Position numbers and translations under genes: made by a program. A stretch of 64,000 bases of DNA from Bacteroidaceae bacterium (GTDB lineage: Bacteria > Bacteroidota > Bacteroidia > Bacteroidales > Bacteroidaceae), in the NCBI GenBank assembly GCA_017649485.1, contig JAGCGS010000032.1:44439-108438 (forward strand), in the 5' to 3' direction. The stretch's first letter is position 1. Each line of letters opens with the position of its first letter. Under the pieces are notes generated by a model. It was not told the origin of the DNA. It saw nothing but the letters and a program-made list of their open reading frames with translations, and ran no database searches. Of this stretch, positions 25,076 through 35,399 are shown in pieces.

Positions 25076-26581
25076 ATGAGTAAAAATGATTTATTAGGTA
25101 TGGTTCTGGCCTTAATGGCACCTATGATTGCTTTTGGCCAGCAGGTGGAGCCAACGCCTCAGCAAAAGGCGATGTATGCTACTTCCACAAAGGATTTACA
25201 GGATTGGATGACTTATCTCACTTCGGAAGAGTGTCGCGGACGACTGACGGGTGATATCGGGTTCTTCCGTGCGGTGCAGTATGCCGCTGATTTGTTCAAG
25301 GAATGGGGCTTGGAGCCAGGAGGTGATAATGGCACCTATTTCCAAAACTTCGACCATCCTTATGTGATGCCACAGGAGGGTGGATATTTTACGTTGTACT
25401 TGCCTCAAGGTGACCAATGGATTTCGAAACAATATGATTATCCCGATCATTATATGGTGGGAGGTACGTCAGATACAGGTTTCTTACAGCAACTTGACTT
25501 GGTGTATGTGGGCTATGGCATTACAGCACCTGAGTTGGGCTATGACTCTTACAAGGGTGTGGATGTGAAAGGTAAGATTGTGGTATGTGAGCGTGATGTG
25601 CCGTACCAGGGGCAGGATCCGAAACTGCAGAAAGCCTGGATGCCATATCAGTATCATAATTTTAAGATGACAAATGCCACGAATCATGGTGCAGCAGGAA
25701 TGTTGTACATCTCTACGGCTGGTAACCCCAATCCAGGATATAATAAGAATTTTGTTTATTGTAATGTGAGCGATAGTGTGGCAAGGGATATCTTTTCCGG
25801 TACAGGTAAGGATTACGTGAAGGTAAAGGAAGAGATGAATAAGACGATGAAGCCCAATTCTTTCTATATCAACAAGAAGGCTGATATTAAGGCCATTACG
25901 GAATGGCATCCAGAAGGTAAGGGATGTAATGTGGTTGGTATCTTGCGAGGTACAGACCCTACTTTGGCACCTGAATATGTGACTATTGGCGCACATGTGG
26001 ATCATATTGGTTTACAACCTTATCTGTGTCCAGGTGCACAGGACAATGCTTCAGGGAGCATTATCATCATGGGTGCAGCAAAGGCGGTAGCTACATCGGG
26101 CTATAAGCCTCGTCGTACATTGATCTTTACTTTGTTTGGTGGAGAGGAAACAGGTTTAATTGGCAGTGATTTTATGGCTAATCATCCAATTATGCCACAG
26201 GAGAATCACAAATTGTTGATTAATATTGACTGTTTGGCTGCTGGCTATGGTATGGGTGTGAGGATTGCCAAGAAGCATGGATCATTGTTTGATTTCTTCA
26301 AATCAACTATGGAGCGCAGTGTGAACCGTCCGTTCCGTGAATCAGTGGGCAGGGATGAGATTGTGACACGACCTCGCACGGATGAGGCTAATTTCTTCAT
26401 CAAGGGTGTTCCGACGGTGGCTCCATTTGCTTATGGCTCTACAGTTAGGATTCCATATCATGTACCTGGCGATACGATGGAGTATATTGACTTTGACTTG
26501 TCACATGATGCGGTAAGGTGGATGGCCTTGACATTGATGGAGCTTGGGTCGATGGATAAGATTGAAGTGTCTGGAAGATAA
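25076..26581 (+). CDS. Secreted M28-family metallopeptidase with PA domain
   Basis: The 501-residue protein has a signal peptide (to about 22, IAFGQQ), a helical lead with LTSEECRGRLTGDIGF, a protease-associated domain (about 135-235) and an M28 catalytic domain with the two-zinc ligands in GAHVDHIG, GAQDNASG, FGGEETGLIGS, NIDCL and YHVPGDT. It is probably an aminopeptidase of the periplasm or outer surface. It is a single gene with its own promoter and a strong terminator. Confidence 0.9.
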   Translation: MSKNDLLGMVLALMAPMIAFGQQVEPTPQQKAMYATSTKDLQDWMTYLTSEECRGRLTGDIGFFRAVQYAADLFKEWGLEPGGDNGTYFQNFDHPYVMPQEGGYFTLYLPQGDQWISKQYDYPDHYMVGGTSDTGFLQQLDLVYVGYGITAPELGYDSYKGVDVKGKIVVCERDVPYQGQDPKLQKAWMPYQYHNFKMTNATNHGAAGMLYISTAGNPNPGYNKNFVYCNVSDSVARDIFSGTGKDYVKVKEEMNKTMKPNSFYINKKADIKAITEWHPEGKGCNVVGILRGTDPTLAPEYVTIGAHVDHIGLQPYLCPGAQDNASGSIIIMGAAKAVATSGYKPRRTLIFTLFGGEETGLIGSDFMANHPIMPQENHKLLINIDCLAAGYGMGVRIAKKHGSLFDFFKSTMERSVNRPFRESVGRDEIVTRPRTDEANFFIKGVPTVAPFAYGSTVRIPYHVPGDTMEYIDFDLSHDAVRWMALTLMELGSMDKIEVSGR

Positions 26582-26582
26582 A

Positions 26583-26624
26583 AAAATAAGAGGGGATGCT
26601 ATTGAAAGCATCCCCTCTTATTTT
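26583..26624. terminator. Bidirectional terminator between M28 and rpiB
   Basis: AATAAGAGGGGATGCT (26585-26600) pairs perfectly with AGCATCCCCTCTTATT (26607-26622), with A-rich and T-rich flanks, so it can serve both converging genes. Confidence 0.9.
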
Positions 26625-27066
26625 ATGCGGTTCCTGGAATAGGTATTTTGTCAATTCTCCGTTGGTGACGACCACCTTCAAATTCCTTGTCGAAATACTC
26701 GGATAGGATTTTGTCGGCCTCGTAGAGCGAAACGAAGCGACCAGGGAGAGAAAGCACATTTGCATTGTTGTGCTGGCGAACCAGTCGAGCTACCTCACGG
26801 TTCCAACAGAGGCCTGCACGAACCTTGGGATATTTGTTAAGGGTCATGCTGATTCCATTGCCTGTGCCACATACAGCAATGCCCTCATCTACCTCGTTGT
26901 TCTGGATGGCTTGTCCCAACTTGTGGGCGAAGTCTGGATAATCACAACTTTCACTAGTATATGTTCCATAGTCCACAAAGTCCATCCCCCTACTTTTTAA
27001 CCATTCTTTTACATGTTCTTTCATGTCGAAGCCGGCATGATCAGAACATAAACCGATTTTTTTCAT
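26623..27066 (-). CDS. rpiB: Ribose-5-phosphate isomerase B
   Basis: The 147-residue protein matches RpiB/LacAB: IGLCSDHAGFDMKEHV at the start, the catalytic CGTGNGISMTLNK near residue 66, and the RQHNNANVLSLPGRFV block. It interconverts ribose-5-phosphate and ribulose-5-phosphate. Its ATG overlaps the transketolase stop (ATGA), which ties both to the pentose phosphate pathway. Confidence 0.95.
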   Translation of the reverse strand: MKKIGLCSDHAGFDMKEHVKEWLKSRGMDFVDYGTYTSESCDYPDFAHKLGQAIQNNEVDEGIAVCGTGNGISMTLNKYPKVRAGLCWNREVARLVRQHNNANVLSLPGRFVSLYEADKILSEYFDKEFEGGRHQRRIDKIPIPGTA

Positions 27067-29075
27067 AGTATCATATCTTTAACTTGTCTGTACACGTTAT
27101 CAGGGGTGAATCCTAGTTTCTCGTCAAGCACCTTATATGGAGCTGAGAAGCCAAAGCTTTCCATGCCCCAAATCTTGGCATTGTTGCCTACTAATCCTGC
27201 TATTGTTATTGGAAGACCGGCAGTGAGGCCAAACTTCTTCATGTGACTTGGGATGATGGACTCTTGGTATGCAACAGGCTGGTCGTGGAAGCGACCTTCT
27301 GACGGAGCAGATACTACACGAACCTTGATACCATCGATGCGGAGTAACTTGGCAGCTGCCATCAAAGTGGAAACTTCAGAGCCGGAAGCTACCAAAACCA
27401 CGTCAGGCTTCTGGTCAGAGCCAGCCACTATGTAAGCACCCTTCATAGCCTCCTCATAGTCGTTATTGGCAGGCAAACTTTCGATGTTCTGTCGAGAGAA
27501 TATCAAGCCTGTTGGGCTGTCAGTGTTCTCCATTGCCATGCGCCAAGCTACCGTTGTTTCATCGGCATCAGCAGGACGAAGTACCAACATTGAGTTTTTA
27601 CCACTGTGGTTTTTCAGTCGTTCCATCAGTCGAAGCTGAGCTTCTTGTTCCACAGGCTGGTGGGTAGGACCGTCTTCACCTACGCGGAAGGCATCGTGTG
27701 ACCAGATGAACTTGATGGGAATCTGCATCAAAGCTGCCATACGGATGGCTGGCTTCATATAGTCGGAGAATACGAAGAATGTAGCGCAAGCAGGTATTAC
27801 ACCTCCGTGCATCCACATACCCATCATCACACAGGTCATAGTAAGTTCTGAAACACCTGCTTGGAAGAAAGCACCACTGAAATCGCCCTTTTTGAAGGCG
27901 TGAGTTTTTTTCAAGAAGCCATCGGTCTTGTCGGAATTGCTTAGGTCGGCAGAAGATACCACCATATTGCCCACTTGTTCTGCCAATTGGCCTAACACCA
28001 CAGCTGAAGCATTACGGGTAGCAACATCCTTCTTTTGCTGAATCTTCATCCAGTCAATCTTCGGAGCCTTACCAGAGAAGTAGAAGTCGAGTTTTTGAGC
28101 CAACTCTGGGTTTTCTTTTGCCCAAGTAGCATGCTGGGCACGTTTCTCTGAAACAATAATACGTAATTCTTCATCGCGTTTAGCATAAAGGTCAGCTACC
28201 TCTGGAAATACCACAAACGGGTTTGTGGGGTCACCTCCTAAATTTTTGATGGTGTTGATATAGGCATCACCACCCAAAGGAGCACCATGGGTAGCGCAAC
28301 AAGCCTCATAGCTAGTGTTGTCTGCACGGCGGGCTCCCTTGCCCATGATTGTATGACCAATGATGAGGGTAGGGCGTTTGTTTTCGGCCTGTGCCTCTTT
28401 CAAAGCCTGTCGGATGGCATCCACGTCGTTACCATCAATAGTGATTACCTTCCAACCCCATGCCTCGTATTTCTTGGCTGTATCTTCCGTGGTAACATCT
28501 TCAGTATCAGTTGAAAGCTGAACGTCGTTAGCATCGTAGAACATAATGAGATTATCCAAGCCCAGAGTTCCTGCCACACGGCCTGCACCTTGTGATATTT
28601 CTTCCTGAATTCCTCCATCAGAAATATAGGCATATATGGTTTGGTTCATAACCTCACCAAAACGAGCCTGAAGGAATTTAGCTGCAATGGCTGCTCCAAC
28701 GGCATAGGTGTGACCTTGTCCTAAGGGACCGGAAGTGTTCTCGATGCCACGCTGGAGATTACGCTCGGGATGTCCGTGAGTAGGACTACCCCACTGACGG
28801 AATTGCTTAATTTCGTCCATTGTGAAACGTCCTTTCAACATGAGCTGGGCATAGAGCATAGGCGACATGTGGCCTGGATCCAGATAGAAACGATCGCGAG
28901 ACATCCATGCGCCATCGTCAGGATCGTCGATCAGGAACTCTGAGAAAAGAACATTGATGAAGTCAGCGCCACCCATCGCGCCACCAGGGTGACCAGATTT
29001 TGCCTTCTCTACCATTGATGCAGCAAGGATACGGATGTTATCCGCTGCCAGATTCATTACATTCTTGTCATTCAT
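27063..29075 (-). CDS. tkt: Transketolase
   Basis: From the ATG at 29075 the protein is 670 residues, the usual length. It has the N-terminal GHPGGAMGGADF, the thiamine-diphosphate motif (ISDGGIQEEISQGAGRVAGTLGLDN), and a pyrimidine-binding middle domain with FSDYMKPAIRMAALM and DGPTHQPVEQ. It transfers two-carbon units between sugar phosphates and links xylulose-5-phosphate from the arabinose pathway to glycolysis. The upstream TTG at 29099 lies inside the -7 box and cannot be the start. Confidence 0.95.
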   Translation of the reverse strand: MNDKNVMNLAADNIRILAASMVEKAKSGHPGGAMGGADFINVLFSEFLIDDPDDGAWMSRDRFYLDPGHMSPMLYAQLMLKGRFTMDEIKQFRQWGSPTHGHPERNLQRGIENTSGPLGQGHTYAVGAAIAAKFLQARFGEVMNQTIYAYISDGGIQEEISQGAGRVAGTLGLDNLIMFYDANDVQLSTDTEDVTTEDTAKKYEAWGWKVITIDGNDVDAIRQALKEAQAENKRPTLIIGHTIMGKGARRADNTSYEACCATHGAPLGGDAYINTIKNLGGDPTNPFVVFPEVADLYAKRDEELRIIVSEKRAQHATWAKENPELAQKLDFYFSGKAPKIDWMKIQQKKDVATRNASAVVLGQLAEQVGNMVVSSADLSNSDKTDGFLKKTHAFKKGDFSGAFFQAGVSELTMTCVMMGMWMHGGVIPACATFFVFSDYMKPAIRMAALMQIPIKFIWSHDAFRVGEDGPTHQPVEQEAQLRLMERLKNHSGKNSMLVLRPADADETTVAWRMAMENTDSPTGLIFSRQNIESLPANNDYEEAMKGAYIVAGSDQKPDVVLVASGSEVSTLMAAAKLLRIDGIKVRVVSAPSEGRFHDQPVAYQESIIPSHMKKFGLTAGLPITIAGLVGNNAKIWGMESFGFSAPYKVLDEKLGFTPDNVYRQVKDMIL

Positions 29076-29096
29076 ATCTGATTTCTTTATTTTTTG

Positions 29097-29128
29097 CAAA
29101 GTTACGATTAAACGAGCGAAAAGCCAAA
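29097..29128 (-). promoter_or_regulatory. Promoter of tkt-rpiB
   Basis: On the minus strand TTTG (29128-29125), exactly 20 bases, then TAACTTTG (29104-29097). The ATG follows 21 bases later. Confidence 0.7.
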
Positions 29129-29193
29129 TTTATTTAAGCTTTTCCGAGTGTGAGTAATCTGAATATAAAAAACAAATTCCACTTTTACTCTGC

Positions 29194-30750
29194 TTACTGC
29201 AATTCCAAAGTTACAATGGATTTGGCTGGTAGCTTCACAGTCAATGTGTTACCATTGATGGTGGCTCCGCTGAAAGTGGTAGGCTTCACCTGCTCTGGCT
29301 TGTCGAACGTGTTATGATCAGAGATGTTGGCTGAGGTTAAAATCTCGCCAGTCACCTTTTTGGCGTTCATACCCTGCAAGTTGATAGTTACCTCTTGTGC
29401 CTGTTTCAAATCAACGTTTGACAAAGAGATGTGAACCTTACCCTGCTGGTCGCGAGAAGCGGTACCACTAAGCATTGGGATGGTTCGACGGTCGCGCACC
29501 TCTTGGGTAGCAGCCTGGATATCCAACGGCAGGTAAGTGGCATCCTGATGCACATTGTACATGCGGAACACATGATAAGTTGGTGTAAGCGTCATCTGCT
29601 TTCCATTTGTCAATATCATTGATTGCAGCACGTTAACCACCTGAGCGATATTTGCCATCTTCAGTCGGTCGGTATATTTATGGAATATGTCGAAGGTTAA
29701 AGAAGCCACAAAAGCATCACGCAGGGAATTCTGCTGGAATAAGTGCCCTGGGTTGGTGCCAGGCTCAACATCCCACCAAGTGCCCCATTCATCAAGCATC
29801 AAGGCAACGTTCTTCCCTGGATCGTAGAAGTCCATGATGGCAATGTGACGCTGGATGACCGTCTCTATCTCACGGCATTTTCCCAAAGTCCAGTAGAAAT
29901 CTTCATCGGTAAAGTTTGTGGCTGAACCTTTACTGCCATTCCAACCCAAAACGGTATAGTAGTGAAGGGAGATACCATCCATGCGACGCCCTACATTCTC
30001 CATCAGCACCTTCGTCCAATTATAATCGTAGTCGCTGGCACCGCTGGCAATCTTGAACAAGCGGTTGCCATCGTAGTTGCGGCAATAGGTTGAATAGCGG
30101 CGATATATATCAGAGTAATACTCGGGACGCATACTGCCGCCGCATCCCCAGCTTTCGTTGCCTACGCCAAAGTATTTCACTTTCCAAGCGTGGTCGCGAC
30201 CATTCTGACGGCGCAGGCGAGCCATAGGTGAATCACCTTCAGAAGTCATATATTCCACCCACTTAGCCATTTCTTCAACCGTGCCACTACCCACATTTCC
30301 ACTGATGTAGGGCTCTGAGCCCAACAGTTCGCACAGGTTCAAAAACTCATTGGTGCCAAAACTGTTGTCTTCAATGGTACCACCCCAGTTGTTGTTCACC
30401 ATTTTGGGACGATTCTCTTTGGGACCAATGCCATCCATCCAGTGGTATTCGTCGGCAAAGCAACCTCCAGGCCAACGCAGAACTGGCACTTTCAAAGCTT
30501 TTAAGGCGTTGAGCACATCTGTGCGATAGCCATTCGTGTTGGGTATGTCGGAATTCTCGCCTACCCACAGACCTCCATATATGCAAGAACCCAAGTGTTC
30601 TGCAAACTGTCCATAAATTTCTTTAGGTATGATTTGTTGGCCTTGGTCAGCATGTAAAGTTGCAGTTGTCTGCCCAGTTAACAATTGACAGTTGACAATT
30701 GAAAATGTGGCAATTAGCGTGAAAAATAATATTTTTCTTCTCATAATCAT
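29194..30750 (-). CDS. GH51 alpha-L-arabinofuranosidase
   Basis: The 518-residue protein has a signal peptide and the GH51 core: [35 protein letters not shown], the acid/base glutamate in [12 protein letters not shown] and the likely nucleophile in [12 protein letters not shown]-terminal beta domain follows from about residue 420. It releases arabinose from arabinan or arabinoxylan fragments. The ATG at 30750 follows directly on the araB stop; MRRK at 30744 is an alternative. The signal-peptide segment IVNCQLLTG is encoded by a short dispersed repeat (30677-30701). Confidence 0.93.
   Translation of the reverse strand: MIMRRKILFFTLIATFSIVNCQLLTGQTTATLHADQGQQIIPKEIYGQFAEHLGSCIYGGLWVGENSDIPNTNGYRTDVLNALKALKVPVLRWPGGCFADEYHWMDGIGPKENRPKMVNNNWGGTIEDNSFGTNEFLNLCELLGSEPYISGNVGSGTVEEMAKWVEYMTSEGDSPMARLRRQNGRDHAWKVKYFGVGNESWGCGGSMRPEYYSDIYRRYSTYCRNYDGNRLFKIASGASDYDYNWTKVLMENVGRRMDGISLHYYTVLGWNGSKGSATNFTDEDFYWTLGKCREIETVIQRHIAIMDFYDPGKNVALMLDEWGTWWDVEPGTNPGHLFQQNSLRDAFVASLTFDIFHKYTDRLKMANIAQVVNVLQSMILTNGKQMTLTPTYHVFRMYNVHQDATYLPLDIQAATQEVRDRRTIPMLSGTASRDQQGKVHISLSNVDLKQAQEVTINLQGMNAKKVTGEILTSANISDHNTFDKPEQVKPTTFSGATINGNTLTVKLPAKSIVTLELQ
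30677..30701 (-). repeat. Dispersed CAATTGTCAA-type short repeat inside a signal peptide
   Basis: The minus strand carries CAATTGTCAACTGTCAATTG and five further bases. It belongs to the same style of AT-rich TCAA/TTGA repeats found between genes at 46917 and 61887, and it encodes part of the GH51 signal peptide. Confidence 0.5.
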
Positions 30751-32430
30751 TTAATTTGTTAATCCGAATTCGGTGAATCGTCCTAAAGCCTGATATTGTT
30801 CGTAGAGCTCTATGTATTGAGCAGAGCGTTCAGGATTGGGCTCGTAAGTAAAAGCGAAACCAGAGTTCATGGCCTGCTGTGCTTGTTCTACCTTATTATA
30901 TATCCCAGCGGCAGTAGCAGCAAACATTGCGGCACCCAAGGCACAAGCCTGATCGGTCTTGCATACTTTGATAGGCATATTCAACACATCACTGAGAGTC
31001 TGCATTACAAAAGGTGATTTGAGGGCTATGCCTCCAATGCCTATAACTTGATCTATCTTAATACCTTGACTCAAGAAACAATCAACAATAGCCTTAGAAC
31101 CAAATGCGGTTGCTTCTACTAAAGCACGGAAGATGCGGGGGGCATCGCTTCCTAAAGTCAGTCCGCTTATGGAGCCTTTTAACAACTGATTGGCATTGGG
31201 CGTACGCCTACCATTCATCCAATCAGTGGCAATGATACCACTCTCACCAACAGGTATCTTCTCAGCTTCTTTTGTGATGGCAGGTATGATGTTTTCTACA
31301 GCTTCATCAATTAACTTTTGTTTGGTAGTTTCGTCAATCAGCTTTGATTGGCTTATGATTTGTTTCAGTGGGAATTCCAATACTCGTTTGAACCAAGCGT
31401 AGATATCTCCAAAACCGGATTGCCCAGCTTCCAATCCTACCATACCTCGTATTACAGAGCCATCAACTTGTCCGCAGATACCTTGAATTTGCTTGCCTGC
31501 AGTCTCTTCGTAGTTGGAAACCATAATGTCGCAGGTTGAGGTACCAATCACTCTTACGAAAGTGTGAGGGGTGATATTAGCACCTACAGCTCCCATATGG
31601 CAATCAAAGGCACCCCCTGCTACAATAACCTTGGTGGACAGTCCCAAGCGTTCTGCCCACTCTTTGGTTAGGTGTCCCACAGGCTTGTCTGCTGTTTCGG
31701 TGTAGCGGAATAGGCGGTCTCTGAAGCCAGCCAAGATGGGGTCAAGGGCTGTCAGGAACTCCTCTGGAGGCAGACCGTCCCAACTCTCATGCCACATTGC
31801 CTTATGCCCACAGGCACAACGGCTTCGTACGATTTCGCTACTCTTTGTAACGCCTGTCAGGATAGCTGGCAACCATTCGCAATGCTCCACAATGCTGTAT
31901 GCTTTAGCTCGTACGGCAGGATCTTCACGTAATACGTGTAGTGCTTTTGCCCAATACCACTCAGAAGAATAAATGCCACCCTCGTAAGCAGTGTAATCTG
32001 TATGCCAACGTTTACAAAGTTCATTGATTTCTGCAGCTTCCTTCACGGCAGTATGATCTTTCCAAAGAACAAACATAGCGTTTGGATTCTCTGCAAATTC
32101 AGGCAATAGGGAGAGGGGAGTGCCGTTCTCATCTATGAAACAAGGCGTGCTGCCTGTGGTGTCGAATGCGATACCCACAACTTTTTTAGCTACATCCACA
32201 GAGCATTGGGCCAACGCATCTGTAACAGTTGCTTCTAAAACCTCCAAGTAATCCAACGGATGTTGACGATACTGGTTTTTAGAGGGCTCGCAATACAAGC
32301 CTTTAGTCCAACGTGGGTAATACTTCACGCTGGTGGCTAGAATATCGCCTGTGTAAGCATTCACCACCAAGGCTCGTGCAGAATCGCTGCCGTAGTCTAG
32401 ACCAATCACATATCTATCATCTTGTGTCAT
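30751..32430 (-). CDS. araB: Ribulokinase
   Basis: The 559-residue protein is a FGGY-family kinase with YVIGLDYGSDSARALVV at the start, GIAFDTTGSTPCFID, VAGGAFDCHMGAVGA, and a C-terminal GIGGIALKSPFVMQTLSDVLN ATP-binding block. Its length and GTSTCDIM fit AraB. It phosphorylates L-ribulose. It starts a few bases after the araA stop and its stop is directly followed by the GH51 start. Confidence 0.94.
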   Translation of the reverse strand: MTQDDRYVIGLDYGSDSARALVVNAYTGDILATSVKYYPRWTKGLYCEPSKNQYRQHPLDYLEVLEATVTDALAQCSVDVAKKVVGIAFDTTGSTPCFIDENGTPLSLLPEFAENPNAMFVLWKDHTAVKEAAEINELCKRWHTDYTAYEGGIYSSEWYWAKALHVLREDPAVRAKAYSIVEHCEWLPAILTGVTKSSEIVRSRCACGHKAMWHESWDGLPPEEFLTALDPILAGFRDRLFRYTETADKPVGHLTKEWAERLGLSTKVIVAGGAFDCHMGAVGANITPHTFVRVIGTSTCDIMVSNYEETAGKQIQGICGQVDGSVIRGMVGLEAGQSGFGDIYAWFKRVLEFPLKQIISQSKLIDETTKQKLIDEAVENIIPAITKEAEKIPVGESGIIATDWMNGRRTPNANQLLKGSISGLTLGSDAPRIFRALVEATAFGSKAIVDCFLSQGIKIDQVIGIGGIALKSPFVMQTLSDVLNMPIKVCKTDQACALGAAMFAATAAGIYNKVEQAQQAMNSGFAFTYEPNPERSAQYIELYEQYQALGRFTEFGLTN

Positions 32431-32433
32431 AGC

Positions 32434-33972
32434 TTACATTAATGATTTGTTCAACATAAAATAAACTTCGTTATTTCTCAGTTGCTGTTTGAACTCGCTG
32501 ATCTTGGTATCTTTGTTAATCTTCACATACTCAATGCTGAGCATTTCAGCAAAGTCTTCCCAGTATTCTTCAGTAATGTCGTATGAAAACGCACTATGGT
32601 GTGTACCACCAGCCAAGATCCATGCACCCGCACCAATCTCAAAAGTGGGTTGTGGAACCCAAAGGGCACTGGCTACTGGTAAGTGAGGCATAGGTTTAGG
32701 CTCGATGCATTCCACTTCCTGTGAAATAAGGCGGAAACGATTACCAAGGTCGATAACCGTTGCTTTGATGCCGCGACCCACTTTTGAAGTAAATACAAGG
32801 CGAGCAGTCTGTTGTTTACGGATGCCGATACCCAGGAAATGTACCTCCAGTTTTGGTTTATCTGTAGCAATGAGGGGACAGATTTCAAGCATATGACTTT
32901 GTAAGCATGATGAACGATCTCCAGCAAAATTAAGCGTATAATCTTCAAGGAAAGAACATCCCTTAGGCATACCTTGTTGGATGACCCATAGAGTTCTGTA
33001 AAGGCAAGCTGTTTTCCAATCGCCTTCAGCACCAAAGCCATAACCTTCTTGCATCAGGCGCTGAGATGCCAAACCTGGAATCTGGTCGAAGCCACAGAAG
33101 TCAGGAGCATCGATGTCAGCATCGCCGAGGTCGTCGAAGTTGGTGGTGAAAGCTGTTGCACCTTCATCTTTTAATACTCTACGCAGTGCAATCTCAGCCT
33201 TGGCTGAATTCTTAACTTTCTCCCAATAAACTACTTCACCACTTTCGTCTATCTTAATTGTATAGAGCTGCTTGTATTCCTCTACCAAAGCCTCTGCTTC
33301 GGCATCAGTTACTTTCTTATAATATTCCATCAGTGAGCTTACTGGATAGTAGTCTACATGATATCCCATCCGTTGCTCAAATTCCACGCGATCACCATCT
33401 GTCACAGCCACATTATTCATGTTCATACCAAACATCAAGCAACGGACATTTTTGGCATCAGCTACACCCGCTGCCACTCGAGCCCAAACGGCAATCTGAT
33501 GTTGAGCTTGTTCGTCTTTCCAGTAACCACAAACCACTTTGCGAGGTATTCGCATACGGGTGCAGATGTGTCCGAACTCAATGTCGCCATGGGCACTCTG
33601 GTTAAGGTTCATGAAATCCATGTCGATTTCACCCCAAGGTATTTCAGCGTTATACTGCGTATGGAAGTGCAGCAGGGGCTTTTGAAGATCTTGGAGACCT
33701 TTAATCCACATCTTTGCCGGAGAAAAAGTGTGCATCCAGGTAATAATGCCCACACACTTATCATCGTTGTTAACGGCTTTCATCACAGCTTCCACTTCTT
33801 TGCTGCTGTTAGCTGTGCCTTTGTAAACAATTCTCACAGGTATATTTCCGCTCGCATTGAGACCTGTTACCATATCTTTCGAGTGTCCATCAACGGCAAC
33901 AACAGCATCACCACCATAAAGAAGTTGTGCTCCAGTTACCCACCAAATTTCTAAATCTTCAAATGCTTTCAT
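32434..33972 (-). CDS. araA: L-arabinose isomerase
   Basis: The 512-residue protein has WWVTGAQLLYG at the start, TWMHTFSPAKMWIKGL, the LHFHTQYNAEIPW block, and the catalytic region around GDWKTACLYR, EDYTLNF and GTHHSAFSYD. It converts L-arabinose to L-ribulose in the cytoplasm, with Mn. Next in the operon are araB (downstream) and araD (upstream). Confidence 0.96.
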   Translation of the reverse strand: MKAFEDLEIWWVTGAQLLYGGDAVVAVDGHSKDMVTGLNASGNIPVRIVYKGTANSSKEVEAVMKAVNNDDKCVGIITWMHTFSPAKMWIKGLQDLQKPLLHFHTQYNAEIPWGEIDMDFMNLNQSAHGDIEFGHICTRMRIPRKVVCGYWKDEQAQHQIAVWARVAAGVADAKNVRCLMFGMNMNNVAVTDGDRVEFEQRMGYHVDYYPVSSLMEYYKKVTDAEAEALVEEYKQLYTIKIDESGEVVYWEKVKNSAKAEIALRRVLKDEGATAFTTNFDDLGDADIDAPDFCGFDQIPGLASQRLMQEGYGFGAEGDWKTACLYRTLWVIQQGMPKGCSFLEDYTLNFAGDRSSCLQSHMLEICPLIATDKPKLEVHFLGIGIRKQQTARLVFTSKVGRGIKATVIDLGNRFRLISQEVECIEPKPMPHLPVASALWVPQPTFEIGAGAWILAGGTHHSAFSYDITEEYWEDFAEMLSIEYVKINKDTKISEFKQQLRNNEVYFMLNKSLM

Positions 33973-33988
33973 GATATTATATTTTTAT

Positions 33989-34678
33989 TTAATTTTTCTG
34001 TCCATAATAAGCGTTAGGCCCATGTTTACGGCTAAAATGTTTCTCAATTAAATGCTCACTCATAGTGAGGTTGGGATTGATGATAAAAGAGAAAGCAGCC
34101 ATCTTTGCAACTTCTTCAAGTACTACAGCATGGTAAACAGCTTGGTCAGCATCCTTTCCCCAGGTAAAAGGTCCATGATTCTTAACTAAAACCCCTGGAG
34201 TATGAACAGGATTTAAGCCTTCGAACCTTTTCACAATTACCTTACCAGTTTCTTTTTCATAATCACCTTCTACTTCCTTGCGTGTCATATCTGCTGTGCA
34301 AGGAACGGCATCGTGGAAATAGTCAGCGTGGGTGGTGCCAATATTGGGTATGTCTTTGCCTGCCTGTGCCCAAGCGGTGGCAAAAGTGGAGTGGGTATGC
34401 ACCACCCCTCCAATTTCTGGGAAAGCCTTGTAAAGCTCTATATGGGTAGGTGTGTCGGAAGAAGGACGCAAATTGCCTTCTACTACATGACCTTCTAGAT
34501 CAACTACCACCATATCGTCAGGTGTCATAGTGTTGTAATTTACTCCACTCGGCTTGATAACCACTAGGTTATGTTTTCTGTCTATCGCTGAAACATTGCC
34601 CCAAGTGAATAACACCAGTTCTTGTCTTACTAAATCGATATTTGCCTTGAAAACCTGTTGCTTTAATTCTTCCAACAT
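33989..34678 (-). CDS. araD: L-ribulose-5-phosphate 4-epimerase
   Basis: The 229-residue protein is of the class II aldolase family: [18 protein letters not shown], the zinc ligands in [22 protein letters not shown] and the NHGPFTWG block. It converts L-ribulose-5-phosphate to D-xylulose-5-phosphate. Length and motifs match E. coli AraD. Confidence 0.95.
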   Translation of the reverse strand: MLEELKQQVFKANIDLVRQELVLFTWGNVSAIDRKHNLVVIKPSGVNYNTMTPDDMVVVDLEGHVVEGNLRPSSDTPTHIELYKAFPEIGGVVHTHSTFATAWAQAGKDIPNIGTTHADYFHDAVPCTADMTRKEVEGDYEKETGKVIVKRFEGLNPVHTPGVLVKNHGPFTWGKDADQAVYHAVVLEEVAKMAAFSFIINPNLTMSEHLIEKHFSRKHGPNAYYGQKN

Positions 34679-34683
34679 ACCAA

Positions 34684-35373
34684 TTATAACTTTTCTTTCA
34701 AATATTGTTCATATAATTTTTGGTTGAACCTGTATAGCGCTGCTCCTCGTTTGGAGTTCTTCTTGTCTATCAGGTTGGTTTTTTCAATGTAATAAGCCTC
34801 CTCCACCAGTTTGACGAAATTACGTTTGTCACGTGGCTTGTCGTTGATGGCTTCCACCAGTTTGCGTAGCTGCCTCATAGTAAATAGAGGGGGTAGCATA
34901 TTCAAACCCACAGGCTTCTCCATCGTTCTGTATCTCATTCTGGTGACTGCTGCATGAATCATTTCATTTAGGTCGTACTTCATTTGAGGCACTTCTGCCA
35001 AAGGAAACCATTTGATGTTATCTGGTTTGTTTTGCTGCTTATCAAAGTCATCTATATTGATAAGCGCATAATACATAACAGCAATCACTCGAGCATATGG
35101 ATAACGATTTGCATCTCCGTAGCACCTGACTTGCTCCAGATAGGTATCTACCAAACCGGTTTTGGCGGCTAGAATGCGGCGAGCTGAATTATCCATGTCT
35201 TCATTTTCTAAAACAAAACCATACGGCAAAACCCACATGCCAATTGATGGTCCGTGGTCTTGCTTAACCAACAATACATGGAGTTTATCATTGAAAAAAC
35301 TGAATACCACACAACAATCTACAATATAAAACTTAGGAATGTCTTTAAATAGTATTTGAGCTTTTTGTTCCAT
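34684..35373 (-). CDS. araR: Nudix-type arabinose regulator AraR
   Basis: The 229-residue protein has a Nudix-like domain (about 15-150) and a C-terminal winged helix (about 160-229, with [18 protein letters not shown]). The Nudix box keeps G, E, R and G at their places but reads [11 protein letters not shown], where a hydrolase has the REUxEExGU core. The catalytic glutamates are therefore replaced by I, A and K. This fits the NrtR/AraR group, in which the domain senses a ligand. A Nudix-type AraR that represses arabinose genes and responds to arabinose is known from Bacteroides thetaiotaomicron. Its place in the operon supports the same role. Confidence 0.87.
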   Translation of the reverse strand: MEQKAQILFKDIPKFYIVDCCVVFSFFNDKLHVLLVKQDHGPSIGMWVLPYGFVLENEDMDNSARRILAAKTGLVDTYLEQVRCYGDANRYPYARVIAVMYYALINIDDFDKQQNKPDNIKWFPLAEVPQMKYDLNEMIHAAVTRMRYRTMEKPVGLNMLPPLFTMRQLRKLVEAINDKPRDKRNFVKLVEEAYYIEKTNLIDKKNSKRGAALYRFNQKLYEQYLKEKL

Positions 35374-35399
35374 ATTTTTTTCCCTTCATTAATTATTCA

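Noticed and set aside
29076-29099. Longer transketolase start at a TTG
   Set aside because: The TTG lies inside the -7 promoter box, so it cannot be in the transcript; the same holds for the longer dxs frame.
33358-33954. 198-residue open frame opposite araA
   Set aside because: It is a shadow of araA, whose identity is certain.
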